A DNA stretch of 31,588 nt, taken from positions 1-31,588 of the forward strand of contig UQJV01000021.1 of assembly GCA_900541475.1 (NCBI GenBank). The letters are read 5' to 3'. The DNA is from an uncultured Collinsella sp. GTDB lineage: Bacteria; Actinomycetota; Coriobacteriia; Coriobacteriales; Coriobacteriaceae. Position numbers and translations under genes: made by a program. Positions 7,870 through 16,605 of the stretch are shown in pieces. Each line of letters starts with the position of its first letter. Position 1 is the stretch's first letter. The notes below the pieces were generated by a model. It did no database searches, was not told the DNA's origin, and worked only from the letters and a program-made list of their open reading frames with translations.

Positions 7870-8433
7870 CTAGACGCGGGAGACGAACTTGCCGTCGCGG
7901 GTGTCAACCTTAATGACCTCGCCCTCGTTGAGGTACATGGGGACCTGGATGACAGCGCCGGTGTCGATCGTGGCCGGCTTGGTGGAACCCTGGACGGTGT
8001 CGCCCTTAAAGCCCGGGTCGGTCTGGACGATGGTGGTCTCGATGAACATCGGCGGGGTCACGCCCATTAGCTCGTCGTCGGCGAAGAGCAGCTGGCAGAT
8101 GTCGTTCTCACGCAGCCACTTGGAGTTCTCGCCCACCATGTCCTCGGGAACGGGAACCTGCTCGTAGGACTCGTTGTCCATGAAGATGTAGTCGGTGCCG
8201 TCGTTGTAGAGGTACTGGAACTCACGGGTGGTGAGCATGACGCTCTCGAACTTGGTGCCGGCGTTGCAGGTGTTCTCAACGACACGACCGCTCTTGATAT
8301 CGCGAGTCTTGTAGCGCACAAAAGCACCACCCTTGCCCGGCTTGACGTGCTGGAACTCGACGATGGTATAAACCTTGTCCTTAATACGGAGACCGAGGCC
8401 GTTCTTGAAGTCGGCGGTAGAAATGGTAGGCAT
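7870..8433 (-). CDS. efp: Translation elongation factor P
   Basis: EF-P binds stalled ribosomes and speeds peptide bond formation at polyproline stretches. The 187-residue protein has the three EF-P barrel domains, with the loop VKPGKGGAF at 30-38 whose tip Lys34 is the usual modification site. No modification enzyme (EpmA/EpmB or rhamnosyltransferase) is in the window. The ATG follows AGAAAGG. It is the first gene of the operon that runs to recN, behind its own promoter and just after the terminator of the peptidase gene. A natural client in this window is the Pro-rich MltG N terminus. Confidence 0.96.
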   Translation of the reverse strand: MPTISTADFKNGLGLRIKDKVYTIVEFQHVKPGKGGAFVRYKTRDIKSGRVVENTCNAGTKFESVMLTTREFQYLYNDGTDYIFMDNESYEQVPVPEDMVGENSKWLRENDICQLLFADDELMGVTPPMFIETTIVQTDPGFKGDTVQGSTKPATIDTGAVIQVPMYLNEGEVIKVDTRDGKFVSRV

Positions 8434-8490
8434 AGCGACCTTTCTTCTTATGGGCAGAACGCACAGGCGTCCAAATTACATACGACCGAA

Positions 8491-8519
8491 ATTATACACT
8501 TGCAGACGGCGCCTGCAGC
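8491..8519 (-). promoter_or_regulatory. Promoter of the efp-recN operon
   Basis: A consensus TATAAT -10 box lies on the minus strand at 8491-8496. The -35 region (near 8513-8519, CTGCAG-like) is weak. Transcription would start near 8484, giving a leader of about 50 bases before efp. The position between the pepP terminator and efp supports it. Confidence 0.55.
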
Positions 8520-8529
8520 GAGCGCATAA

Positions 8530-8570
8530 AAAGAGAACGCGGGGCGTCCGAATCGATCCGGACGTCCCGC
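8530..8570 (-). terminator. Rho-independent terminator after the Xaa-Pro peptidase gene
   Basis: A 12-bp stem (8539-8550 with 8559-8570, one mismatch) encloses an 8-base loop and is followed on the minus strand by a T-rich run (TTCTCTTTTT). It lies 23 bases after the pepP stop and separates it from efp. Confidence 0.8.
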
Positions 8571-8592
8571 CCCAAAAATCTATCGAAATGAG

Positions 8593-9723
8593 CTAGCAAT
8601 CGATGACGTGAAGGTCATGCGGCGTCTTGGTGAAGGGCTCGTAGCCGTTCTCGGTGACCACGCCGTAGTCCTCCAGACGCACGCCGCCCACGCCGGGCAG
8701 GTAGACGCCGGGCTCCATGGTGATAACCGAGCCGACCTCGATGATATTCTTGCTGCGGTTGAAGTTGGGCAGCTCGTGGATGTCAATGCCCACGCCGTGG
8801 CCCAGACCATGGTTGTAGTAATCACCATAGCCGGCATCGCCGATGATCTTCTTGGAAAGCTTGAAAATGTCGTTGCCCTCGACGCCCGGATGGATTGCGG
8901 CGACGCATTCCTCGTGCGTACGGCGCACGAGCGCGTACAGGTCGAGCTGTTCGGACGTGGGCTCGCCCATCACGACGGTACGAGTCATGTCGGAGCGATA
9001 GTCGCAGTAACCCGCGCCATAATCCATGAGAACGAAGTCGCCCTTCTCGATCACGCGGTCGCTCGGGACGGCATGCGGGTTGGCGGTGTTGGGACCGCTC
9101 GCGACGATGGAGCCAAAGGCCAGGCTATCGGCACCGTTAGCGAACATAAAGTTCTCGAGCTCGTTGCGGACCTGTTTCTCAGTCATACCGGGCTTAATAT
9201 AGCCGAGCATGTGCTGGAAGGCGGCGTCGGTGATCGACTGCGCATGGCGCATGAGCTCGATCTCCTCGGCGTCCTTGATGGCGCGCATCTTACGGATGTC
9301 GTCATGCATCAGCGGCAGCATGCAGGCAACGGAGCGGTCCTCCAGGCCACGCTGAATACCCTGGTAGAAATTGATCTGCATGTCGTCCTCGACAGCGCAG
9401 ACGCGGCACTTGTTGGCCGCGATCTTGCCGGCGACCCAGCCGGGGATGGTGCCCTCGTCCATGTCGTAGACCCAGGGGCTGCCGGCGGGCGTGTTCTCCT
9501 CAAAGCTGTTGAGATAGCGCGAGTCGGTATGGAACAGGCACTGGTCAGCCGTAATAAACGCAGCGTGCGGGAACTCGAAGGTGTAATCGAAGACGCCCTT
9601 GACGCCCGTAAGCCAACGAAGGTTGGCCTCGTCGCGCACCACGATAGCGTCGTAGCCGCGCTCAACCATCAGGGCACGGACACGCTCGATACGACCGGCA
9701 GGACCGGCAGCAAACTTAGACAT
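8593..9723 (-). CDS. pepP: M24 Xaa-Pro aminopeptidase/dipeptidase
   Basis: This 376-residue cytosolic metallopeptidase of the M24 'pita-bread' family should remove residues next to proline or split X-Pro dipeptides. The N-terminal creatinase-like domain covers about 1-140. The catalytic domain carries all five metal ligands: D234, D245, H309, E337 and E351. Start at 9723 follows AAAGGA with a good gap; an ATG 15 codons earlier lacks one. It sits upstream of efp, the usual Gram-positive order, but is ended by its own terminator. Whether it is an aminopeptidase (PepP) or prolidase (PepQ) cannot be told from motifs alone. Confidence 0.92.
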   Translation of the reverse strand: MSKFAAGPAGRIERVRALMVERGYDAIVVRDEANLRWLTGVKGVFDYTFEFPHAAFITADQCLFHTDSRYLNSFEENTPAGSPWVYDMDEGTIPGWVAGKIAANKCRVCAVEDDMQINFYQGIQRGLEDRSVACMLPLMHDDIRKMRAIKDAEEIELMRHAQSITDAAFQHMLGYIKPGMTEKQVRNELENFMFANGADSLAFGSIVASGPNTANPHAVPSDRVIEKGDFVLMDYGAGYCDYRSDMTRTVVMGEPTSEQLDLYALVRRTHEECVAAIHPGVEGNDIFKLSKKIIGDAGYGDYYNHGLGHGVGIDIHELPNFNRSKNIIEVGSVITMEPGVYLPGVGGVRLEDYGVVTENGYEPFTKTPHDLHVIDC

Positions 9724-9819
9724 GCAGATTCCTTTCTTGTTGTCTTCATAAAGACGGGACGGGCTCAATCAACGTACGGAATCGCGAGCGATTCGCAACC
9801 GATTGGAAACCCGCCCCTC

Positions 9820-9848
9820 AACATGATACGAAAGACGATGGATGTCAA
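9820..9848 (-). promoter_or_regulatory. Candidate promoter of the Xaa-Pro peptidase gene
   Basis: A perfect TTGACA lies on the minus strand at 9843-9848, just past the aroB-like stop. A -10 could be CATGTT at 17-base spacing (9820-9825) or the better hexamer TATCAT at a short 14-base spacing (9823-9828). The leader holds a small inverted repeat GAATCG/CGATTC near 9779-9794. Confidence 0.4.
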
Positions 9849-9854
9849 TAAATC

Positions 9855-10964
9855 CTAGAGAAGTTCGTTGCGAGAAGCCAAGTAGGCGTGAGCATGGCGC
9901 TCAAGAACCTCGTCCTCAACGCTCGTGAGACGAATGGCGCCGAGCGCCGCGGGCAGCGGCAACATGCTGCGGTTCGAGCAGACAAACTGCTGCCTGCGGA
10001 ACTCCTCGATATATGCGGCAGGCTCCAGATCGAAGGCAAGCTCCTCGATACCAAAGTCCTCCAGGCAGTCATCGACCTCAAAGACGTAATCGATATCGAA
10101 GTCGCAGGCATCATGTGCTAGGCGCGCCTCAAAGCGCATGCCCTCGGACAACAGCTGGTAGGCAGGCACCGGCGAAGCGGCATCGCCCAAGCAGGCGCGC
10201 AGGGTACGCTCCCCCGTCTTGCCAAAATCGAGCGCATGGCGGGCGCTCGGGTTCGTGGCCATCAGTACGTCCTTACGGGCAGTCTGAGACCACTGAACGG
10301 CATTGACGAGCGCGACCTCCTCGCCCGCGAGAATCTCGGGAATGGTCTCGGTAAACTGATTCCAGCGGGACTTGCTGCTCGAAAGCATGGTGCCAACAAG
10401 TACCGCATAACCGAGCTTAAGGTCCTCGGGGTCCGCCGCGCGAACAAGGTCGAGGTCACACACGACCAAGCCCGGCTCGGGACGGAACGCGATAGCGGGA
10501 AGCGCATTCGCCGACGAGGCAACGAGCGGCTTCATGGTCGTCGCGACCGTGAGCATGGCGTCAAACGTCGTCGGCAGCAAGGCGCACTCGGTGCGACCGC
10601 ACCACTGATTGGCACACCAGCAAACGACTGAGCAGGTCGCCGTGTCGCCGACAGCGACAACGAGATCGTCACAGGTAATGCCATTAGCCGACAGGGCGCC
10701 AAAGACGGTATCGGCATCGACCAGCGTAGCACCGGCAGGCGAAACCTCGAGGACGAGCAACGACACGGCAAAACCGGCGTCAACCAGTGCATGCTCGACA
10801 GCCTCGCCAAAACGCTCGGATGTGGCGTCGTTCCAAACCACCATCGCGCGCTTAGGCTTGCCCACAGCCGAGGCAAACATGCGCGGCAGCTCCTCGAACG
10901 CGCCCAATCCGACGCGGACATCGACACTGCGGTTTTGGAAATTGATAAGTTGACGGCGAATCAT
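9855..10964 (-). CDS. AroB-like protein lacking dehydroquinate synthase catalytic residues
   Basis: The 369-residue protein aligns end to end with 3-dehydroquinate synthase: an N-terminal Rossmann half, PTT at 131-133, PEPGLVVCDLDLVRAADPEDL matching the post-active-site strand (about 163-182), and the C-terminal LPLPAALG region. The catalytic motifs are all changed. The NAD-binding GGGVVGD is VGDTATC (105-111). DSSVGGKT is LTVATTMK (138-145). The metal-ligand Glu is V188. GHTFGHA is GKTGERT (248-254), and the later ligand His of LHGEAV is Ser near 273. The start at 10964 makes an ATGA overlap with the aroK stop; a longer start at 10997 is possible. With an intact aroK next to it, it may be a partner, a regulator or an enzyme with another chemistry. 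Automated annotation as aroB would be misleading. Confidence 0.8.
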   Translation of the reverse strand: MIRRQLINFQNRSVDVRVGLGAFEELPRMFASAVGKPKRAMVVWNDATSERFGEAVEHALVDAGFAVSLLVLEVSPAGATLVDADTVFGALSANGITCDDLVVAVGDTATCSVVCWCANQWCGRTECALLPTTFDAMLTVATTMKPLVASSANALPAIAFRPEPGLVVCDLDLVRAADPEDLKLGYAVLVGTMLSSSKSRWNQFTETIPEILAGEEVALVNAVQWSQTARKDVLMATNPSARHALDFGKTGERTLRACLGDAASPVPAYQLLSEGMRFEARLAHDACDFDIDYVFEVDDCLEDFGIEELAFDLEPAAYIEEFRRQQFVCSNRSMLPLPAALGAIRLTSVEDEVLERHAHAYLASRNELL

Positions 10965-11494
10965 AGCAGTCCACGCTCCAAAAGCATCTCGGCACAAAGG
11001 TAGGAAACGTCCTCGAAGGACTTGTTGCGAATATCAAGGGTAATATCGGCGGCCTGGCGATACAGCGGACGGCGATGCTCAAACAGGCGCGCAGCGTGCT
11101 CGGGCGAGCGGAAATCGGGCCGGGTATCGGAGCGGCGAATCTGGCGCAACGAGTCCTCAAAGTCACCTTCGAGGTACACGCATATACCCATCTCGTGCAT
11201 CAGCTCAATGTTCACCGGCGTCTCGACGATGCCACCCCCGCACGACACCAGCAGGCTGCGCTCGCTTTGAAGCGAACGGAGTGCCGAGGTCTCGAGCTCG
11301 CGAAAACGATCCTCGCCCTCGGTCTCAAATATCTCGGTCACCGACTTGCCACATCGACGCACAACCAAACGATCGGTATCGATGAATCGACGCTTGAACA
11401 TAGTGCCCACGTTACGCGCGAGCGTCGACTTGCCCGCGCCCAAAAAGCCGATAAAGAAAATATGGTCGCAGCCGTGTTTGATGTGCTGAGACAT
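10961..11494 (-). CDS. aroK: Shikimate kinase
   Basis: Shikimate kinase phosphorylates shikimate with ATP in aromatic amino acid synthesis. The 177-residue protein has the P-loop GFLGAGKS at 16-23, the substrate-binding D39-x-D41, an FRELE motif (R65) and the SCGGG motif near 84-88, and the lid RPDF around 125-128. All are consistent with an active enzyme. Its ATG follows AGG with a 7-base gap and lies eight bases after the yqeG-like stop. Its stop overlaps the AroB-like start. Confidence 0.92.
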   Translation of the reverse strand: MSQHIKHGCDHIFFIGFLGAGKSTLARNVGTMFKRRFIDTDRLVVRRCGKSVTEIFETEGEDRFRELETSALRSLQSERSLLVSCGGGIVETPVNIELMHEMGICVYLEGDFEDSLRQIRRSDTRPDFRSPEHAARLFEHRRPLYRQAADITLDIRNKSFEDVSYLCAEMLLERGLL

Positions 11495-11502
11495 GGCGAA
11501 AC

Positions 11503-12000
11503 CTATTCCTCGCAGGGAAGGTCGCGCAGGGCCCGGCGCTCAAAGATACGGAAGATCTGCGTGTACCACAGGTCCTGGGTTGCCTGCGGCTTGACCAGAA
11601 TAGTGTCAACACCGGCAAAATTACCGCTCCACACGTCTGTGTACAGCTGATCGCCGATCAGCACCGCCTCGTCTGCCGTGGCGCCGAGGCGCTTAAGACC
11701 CGCCTTCAAGGCAAACGGGGCGGGCTTCATGGCGTGGCTGATGGCCTCGAGTCCCAGCTCGCGTGCAGAGCTCATGACCTGATCGCGATGCCAGTTGTTG
11801 GACACCATGCACAGCTTAAAGCCTTTGGCGCGGGCGGCGTCGAGCCAAGCGGAAACCGCGGCGGGAACCTGCTCGGTGTCGCGCGGCACCAGGGTGTTAT
11901 CGCGATCGAGCAAGATGGCGCGCTTGCCGTCGGCCCACAGGGTATCAAGGTCGATGCGGTCGACCGAGGCAACGTATCGTTTGGGGCTAAAAATCCTCAT
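11503..12000 (-). CDS. YqeG-family HAD-IIIA phosphatase
   Basis: This 165-residue protein belongs to the YqeG branch of HAD phosphatases, some members of which dephosphorylate phosphatidylglycerol phosphate. HAD motif I is LLDRDNTLV with nucleophile D32 and acid D34, motif II SNN at 67-69, Lys K92, and motif IV GDQLYTD at 116-122. The start at 12000 lies one base after the mltG stop with only GGA as ribosome site; the longer open frame upstream overlaps mltG and is not family-like. In Firmicutes yqeG often lies next to aroD/yqeH; here it precedes aroK. Substrate unknown. Confidence 0.85.
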   Translation of the reverse strand: MRIFSPKRYVASVDRIDLDTLWADGKRAILLDRDNTLVPRDTEQVPAAVSAWLDAARAKGFKLCMVSNNWHRDQVMSSARELGLEAISHAMKPAPFALKAGLKRLGATADEAVLIGDQLYTDVWSGNFAGVDTILVKPQATQDLWYTQIFRIFERRALRDLPCEE

Positions 12001-12001
12001 G

Positions 12002-13435
12002 CTAATTCCAAGACTGTTGATGCTCTTCGTAGGTTTGCGAGAAATACTCCTCGTCCTGTGTAATGTAGAAATACAGGTCATCGGAGTCGGTCGGCTCAAG
12101 GGTAGCCTTGAGCGCCTCGAGCGACGGAGAGCAGATGGGCGTGGGCGGCAGGCCCTCGTGCTTATAGGTGTTATACGGGCTATCGCTCTGCAGGTCGTCG
12201 GCGGTAACCTCGCCGCCGGTGACATACATCATGGTCGCATCGCTGTTGAGATAACGCAGACCGTCGAGCTTGCCGGCAAGGCGGTTGTAGAAAACCGAGG
12301 CCACGTGCGCACGTTGGTCGGCGTTGAGGCCCTCGCGCTCAACAATAGAGGCCAAGTTGACGATGTCGAAGTCGGACATCTCCACACCGTAGCGTTCCTT
12401 GATCTTGGCCTCGCAGCTCGCAAAGTCAAGCGACTTGTACTCGGTCTTAAACTGATCGAGCATGGCGCGAATCACATCATCGGCCGTCGGCGAATCACCC
12501 AACGAATAGGTCTTGGGGAACAAGAAACCCTCGAGCGAGTCATTGGCGGCGCCCTTAAGGAAGCTATAGTCGTCCACATAATTGGAGGCCTTAGCCTGGT
12601 TGAGGAAGTCTTCCTTAGAGATGCTGTCGTAGGCCTGGGCCACACGGTCGGCGACTTGATCGACTGTCAGACCCTCAGGGATAGTCAGCGCATAGGAGCC
12701 CGCGTTAGGACCTTCCATGAGCTGCTGAACAACCTTGGTCGCATCCATGAGTGTGGTGAACGAATAAGTACCAGGCTTGAGCGACATATCGGCGTTGAGC
12801 TTTTTCACCGCCGCGTAGTAATCCTTGGGATTTTCGACGATATGGTTCTCGGAGAGAATCGAGGCGATCGCATCGCCCGAAGCACCGTCGGGAATGGTCA
12901 CCGTAACCTGCTGACCAGCCGTGACCTTCGTATCCTCACCGGCAAAGAAGCCCTTGACGGCAGGCACGACAAAGAAAGCGATAGTAGCAAGCGCGATTAC
13001 GGCCACCACGACGCCGACAATCATAGGCACCAGGGAGCTTTTCTTTTGGGAACCGCGACGAGCATGCGTGTTGTAGCTCGAGCGGGTCGCCGGAGCAACG
13101 CCATGCGTGCCGCGAGCGTGATGAGAATGCGATTGCGGGGCCTGCGTTCGCTGGGTAGGTACCTGCTGCTTAAAGCGGGTACCGCCTGCAGGCTGGGCCG
13201 TACGAGCAGTGGGCTGCTGAGCCGCGTGAGAGGCCGGATGCTGAACCGAATGAGCAGAAGGCTGCTGACCCGTCCGTTGAACAGGTTGGGCCGAACGGGA
13301 GGAGGACTGCACCGGGCGCGCAGCAGGCTGAGCTGCGCGCTGGGTCGGCTGTGCCGGACGCTGGCCAGGCTGGGCAGGGCGCGGCGTAGGCTGCCCCTGG
13401 CGATTCGGCTGGCGCGGATCGGGAGCGCTAGGCAT
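12002..13435 (-). CDS. mltG: Endolytic transglycosylase MltG with Pro/Gln-rich N terminus
   Basis: MltG cuts nascent peptidoglycan glycan strands at the membrane and helps set their length. The 477-residue protein has an about 130-residue cytosolic N-terminal segment rich in Pro, Gln, Ala and Arg with repeated AQP units. One membrane helix follows (about 135-157), then a LysM-like part and the YceG catalytic domain, with the catalytic Glu at E366 in ASIVEREGL and the conserved end EGLPPTPICSP near 427-437. The start at 13435 lies inside the ruvX end (8-base overlap) and is preceded by GAGGAGG. Typical MltG proteins are about 340-380 residues, the extra length being the disordered tail. The ruvX-mltG pairing is common in Gram-positives. 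Confidence 0.93.
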   Translation of the reverse strand: MPSAPDPRQPNRQGQPTPRPAQPGQRPAQPTQRAAQPAARPVQSSSRSAQPVQRTGQQPSAHSVQHPASHAAQQPTARTAQPAGGTRFKQQVPTQRTQAPQSHSHHARGTHGVAPATRSSYNTHARRGSQKKSSLVPMIVGVVVAVIALATIAFFVVPAVKGFFAGEDTKVTAGQQVTVTIPDGASGDAIASILSENHIVENPKDYYAAVKKLNADMSLKPGTYSFTTLMDATKVVQQLMEGPNAGSYALTIPEGLTVDQVADRVAQAYDSISKEDFLNQAKASNYVDDYSFLKGAANDSLEGFLFPKTYSLGDSPTADDVIRAMLDQFKTEYKSLDFASCEAKIKERYGVEMSDFDIVNLASIVEREGLNADQRAHVASVFYNRLAGKLDGLRYLNSDATMMYVTGGEVTADDLQSDSPYNTYKHEGLPPTPICSPSLEALKATLEPTDSDDLYFYITQDEEYFSQTYEEHQQSWN

Positions 13436-13856
13436 GCGAAACCTCCTCGTTTTTACGATCAAGCCACGTCTGCAAAAACAGGCTGGCGGCAATCATGTCA
13501 ATCTTGCCCCTCATCTGCTTTTCGTTGAGGCCCTGCTCGCGCAGGATACGCTTGGCCTCTTGCGAGGACAGGCGCTCGTCCTCAAACTCCAACGGAAGAT
13601 CGAGCTCGTCGGCAATCTTTTGCGCAACAGCGGCAACACGCTCGGCCTGGGGACCGGGCTCACCGGCCATGGTCAGGGGACGCCCACTTACCAGGATATC
13701 GGGCTCATAGTCCTCGACCAGGTAGCGGAACGTCTTGGCCATACCGGTGACCTCTGCAGCCGGGAGCACCTTGACAGGCATCGCCATCTTGCCATCACGG
13801 CTCGAGACGGCGATGCCGATCCTGGTCTCCCCTATGTCCAGCGCAAGCGCGACCAC
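13428..13856 (-). CDS. ruvX: RuvX/YqgF Holliday-junction-resolvase-like protein
   Basis: YqgF/RuvX has an RNase H-like fold and is implicated in 16S rRNA 5' end processing; a resolvase role is suggested by fold. This 142-residue copy has the first active-site Asp in LALDIGETRIGIA (D7), a Glu in FEDERLSSQEA (near 92-102), and the C-terminal KIDMIAASLFLQTWL with a further Asp. The start is GTG at 13856, preceded by an AGG; no in-frame ATG fits better. It lies 17 bases after alaS and overlaps mltG. Confidence 0.92.
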   Translation of the reverse strand: MVALALDIGETRIGIAVSSRDGKMAMPVKVLPAAEVTGMAKTFRYLVEDYEPDILVSGRPLTMAGEPGPQAERVAAVAQKIADELDLPLEFEDERLSSQEAKRILREQGLNEKQMRGKIDMIAASLFLQTWLDRKNEEVSHA

Positions 13857-13873
13857 AGCGACTACCTAGATTC

Positions 13874-16531
13874 TTAGGCGCCGAGCGCGGTCTTAGCGGC
13901 CGCGAGGGCATCGGCGATGCCGGCGGCGTTCTTGCCACCGGCCTGGGCCATGTTGGGACGGCCGCCACCGCGACCGTCTACCAGGCCCGCGATCTGCTTA
14001 ATCACGTTACCGGCGTGGAAACCGGCCTTGACGGCGTCATCGGAGCCGGCGGCGAGCAGGGCCGGTGTGCCCTTCTCGGTCACGCTGGCGACGACGCAGG
14101 CGACAGGACCGGCGACCTTCTGGCGCACGGTATCCCAGACGTTTCGCAGGTCAGCAGCCTCAAGGCCCTGGAGCTCAGCGACGACGAGCTTGTAGCCGTC
14201 GAGCTCGACGGCGCCCTCGATGGCGCTGGAGATAGCATCGGAGGAGCCACCGGTCAGCGCCTTCTTAAGCTTATTGGACGTCTCGCGCAGCTCAGCCTGC
14301 AGGTTTTCCACGCGGGCGGGAACCTCATCCACACGGCACTTGAGCGCAGCAGCGGCGGCGTCGACGAGCGCCAGACGGTCGGCCATGTAGTCGAGAGCAC
14401 CCTTAGAGGTCACGGCCTCAATGCGGCGGACGTTGGAGCCCGTAGAGGACTCGGAAATGATCTTGAACAGGCCGATCTCGGCGGTGTTGGCGGCATGGGT
14501 GCCACCGCAAAGCTCACGGGAGAACGGCTGGTCCTCGGCGCCCACGGAGACAACGCGGACGACGTCGCCATACTTCTCGCCAAACAGGGCGACAGCACCG
14601 GCGGCCTTGGCCTCGTCGATGCCCATGACGCGGGTCACGACCGGCTTGGAGGCGAAGATCTGCTGGTTGACCAGGTCCTCGACAGCCTTGAGCTGCTCGG
14701 AGGACAGGGCCTCGAAGTGCGTGAAGTCAAAGCGCAGGTGGTCGGGCGTCACCAGCGAGCCAGCCTGGGAGACATGCTCGCCCAGGACCTGCTTAAGCGC
14801 GGCGTCGAGCAGGTGCGTGGCGGTGTGGTTGCGACGCAGGAAGCCACGGCGCTCGGCGTCGAGCGCGGCGGTCACGGTAGTACCGACGGTCAGCGTACCC
14901 TCGGTGACGTGGGCGACGTGAGCATACAGGCCGTTGTGGTTCTTGGTATCGGAAACGGTCAGCGCAACGCCCTCGGCGGAAAGCTCGCCGGCGTCACCCT
15001 GCTGGCCGCCCATCTCGGCGTAGAACGGGGTGCGGTCGAGAACAACCTCGACATCCTCGCCCGCAGCGGCGGACTCGACGGACTCGCCGTTGCGAACGAT
15101 AGCGACAACTTTGGCATCCTCGATCACATCGTTGTCATAGCCGTCGAACTCGGTCGCAGCGACCTTGTCCGAAAGCTCGACCCACACGTCGTTGAAGCTG
15201 CCCCAGGCGTCGCCCTTGGCGTTGGCGCGAGCGCGGGCCTTCTGGTCCTCCATGCAGGCGGTAAAGCCGTCCATGTCGACGTCGTGGCCAGCGACGCCGG
15301 CAATCTCGACGGTCAGGTCAATGGGGAAACCAAAGGTGTCATGCAGCTTAAAGGCGACGTCGCCCGGAAGGACAGCGCCCTCGGCAAGCGCGGCCAGGGC
15401 CTCATCCAGGTAGACGCGGCCGTTGTCGAGCGTCGTGGAGAAACGCTCCTCCTCGGAGGCGACGATGCCCTTAACGAGCGCGACGTTCTTGAGCAGCTCG
15501 GGATAGGCCTCGCCCATCTGAGCGTTGACCTCGTCGATGAACTTGGTCAGGAAGGCGCCCTCAATGCCCAGCAGACGACCGTGGAACACGGCGCGGCGGA
15601 GCAGGCGGCGAAGAACATACTCGCGACCCTCGTTACCGGGGAGAATGCCGTCCGAGATCATAAAGTCAACGGCACGAGAGTGATCCGCGATGATGCGCAG
15701 GGAGCGGCTGGCACCGGAATAATCGTCGGCGTCATAGGTCTTGCCGCTGATCTTCTCGCCCAGCTTGATGAGGTGCTGCATCAGATCGCCGTCGTAGTTA
15801 GCGGTCTTGTGCTGCATGATGGCGGCCATGCGCTCCAGACCCATGCCCGTATCGAGGTTGCGGTGCGGCAGCTCCGGCATGGAGCCATCCTCCTGGCGGT
15901 CGTACTGGGTAAACACGAGGTTCCAGAACTCAAGGAAGCGATCGCAGTCGCAGCCAGGCTTGCAGTCGGGGCTGCCGCAACCGACCTCCTCGCCCATGTC
16001 AAAGTAGATCTCGGAGCACGGACCGCAGGGGCCGGTGGGGCCAGCAGCCCAGAAGTTGTCGTCCTCGCCCAGACGCGAGATGTGATCCTCGGCAACGCCC
16101 AGGGAGCGCCACACGTCATGTGTCTCGTCGTCCTCGGTAAAGACGGTGAAGTACAGACGGTCGAGCGGCAGCTTGAACTCCTTGGTGATGAGCTCAAAGG
16201 CCCAAGCGCAGGCCTGCTGCTTGGAGACGCCACCAAAGGAGAAGTCGCCGAGCATCTCGAAGAAGGACAGGTGACGGCCGTCCTCGCCGATGCAGTCGAT
16301 GTCGTTGGTGCGGACGCACTTCTGGCAGGAGATCGCGCCGATCTCCTTCATGGTCTTCTTGCCCTGGTAGTACTCCTTAAACTGGTTCATGCCGGCGTTG
16401 GCAAGCAGCAGCGAAGGATCGTCGGGGACGAGGGACGAAGAAGGATAGAGCTTAAGACCGCGCTCCTCAAAGAAGTTGAGGAACTTAGAGCGAATCTCGG
16501 CCGTAGTCATTGACGGGTAGTCAGCACTCAT
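13874..16531 (-). CDS. alaS: Alanine--tRNA ligase
   Basis: AlaRS charges tRNA-Ala and clears mischarged Ser/Gly. The 885-residue protein is of full bacterial length. It has the class II catalytic domain at the N terminus (TTAEIRSKFLNFFEERG onward), a Cys-rich insertion near 183-195 typical of many Gram-positive AlaRS, the editing domain with H569-xxx-H573 and C675-xxx-H679, a coiled segment, and the C-terminal DHHA1 domain ending in a Gly-rich GRGGGRPNMAQAGG. The start at 16531 has GAGGAG nine bases upstream; an inner ATG at 16510 has none. It is the first gene of an operon continuing to the AroB-like gene. No T-box was seen upstream. Confidence 0.97.
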   Translation of the reverse strand: MSADYPSMTTAEIRSKFLNFFEERGLKLYPSSSLVPDDPSLLLANAGMNQFKEYYQGKKTMKEIGAISCQKCVRTNDIDCIGEDGRHLSFFEMLGDFSFGGVSKQQACAWAFELITKEFKLPLDRLYFTVFTEDDETHDVWRSLGVAEDHISRLGEDDNFWAAGPTGPCGPCSEIYFDMGEEVGCGSPDCKPGCDCDRFLEFWNLVFTQYDRQEDGSMPELPHRNLDTGMGLERMAAIMQHKTANYDGDLMQHLIKLGEKISGKTYDADDYSGASRSLRIIADHSRAVDFMISDGILPGNEGREYVLRRLLRRAVFHGRLLGIEGAFLTKFIDEVNAQMGEAYPELLKNVALVKGIVASEEERFSTTLDNGRVYLDEALAALAEGAVLPGDVAFKLHDTFGFPIDLTVEIAGVAGHDVDMDGFTACMEDQKARARANAKGDAWGSFNDVWVELSDKVAATEFDGYDNDVIEDAKVVAIVRNGESVESAAAGEDVEVVLDRTPFYAEMGGQQGDAGELSAEGVALTVSDTKNHNGLYAHVAHVTEGTLTVGTTVTAALDAERRGFLRRNHTATHLLDAALKQVLGEHVSQAGSLVTPDHLRFDFTHFEALSSEQLKAVEDLVNQQIFASKPVVTRVMGIDEAKAAGAVALFGEKYGDVVRVVSVGAEDQPFSRELCGGTHAANTAEIGLFKIISESSTGSNVRRIEAVTSKGALDYMADRLALVDAAAAALKCRVDEVPARVENLQAELRETSNKLKKALTGGSSDAISSAIEGAVELDGYKLVVAELQGLEAADLRNVWDTVRQKVAGPVACVVASVTEKGTPALLAAGSDDAVKAGFHAGNVIKQIAGLVDGRGGGRPNMAQAGGKNAAGIADALAAAKTALGA

Positions 16532-16577
16532 AGAGGGAATCTCCTCGGTTTCACATCGAAACAGTTCAAACGTAACG

Positions 16578-16605
16578 ATATTACCATCCCACCGCGCCTG
16601 TGCAA
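16578..16605 (-). promoter_or_regulatory. Promoter of the alaS operon
   Basis: Minus strand TTGCAC (16600-16605), a 16-base spacer and TAATAT (16578-16583) form a good sigma-A promoter. The leader is about 40 bases. The -35 box overlaps the T-run of the terminator at 16604-16632. Confidence 0.6.

Noticed and set aside
13190..13430. Repetitive DNA in the 5' part of mltG as a separate tandem repeat
   Set aside because: The units are irregular and follow the AQP-type codons of a low-complexity protein segment; no fixed repeat length.
11795..13528. A 577-codon open frame opposite mltG and the yqeG-like gene
   Set aside because: It crosses two real genes on the other strand; its Arg-rich end mirrors the Pro-rich MltG tail.
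14015..16513. An 832-codon open frame opposite alaS
   Set aside because: Shadow of alaS for the same reason; no recognisable protein.
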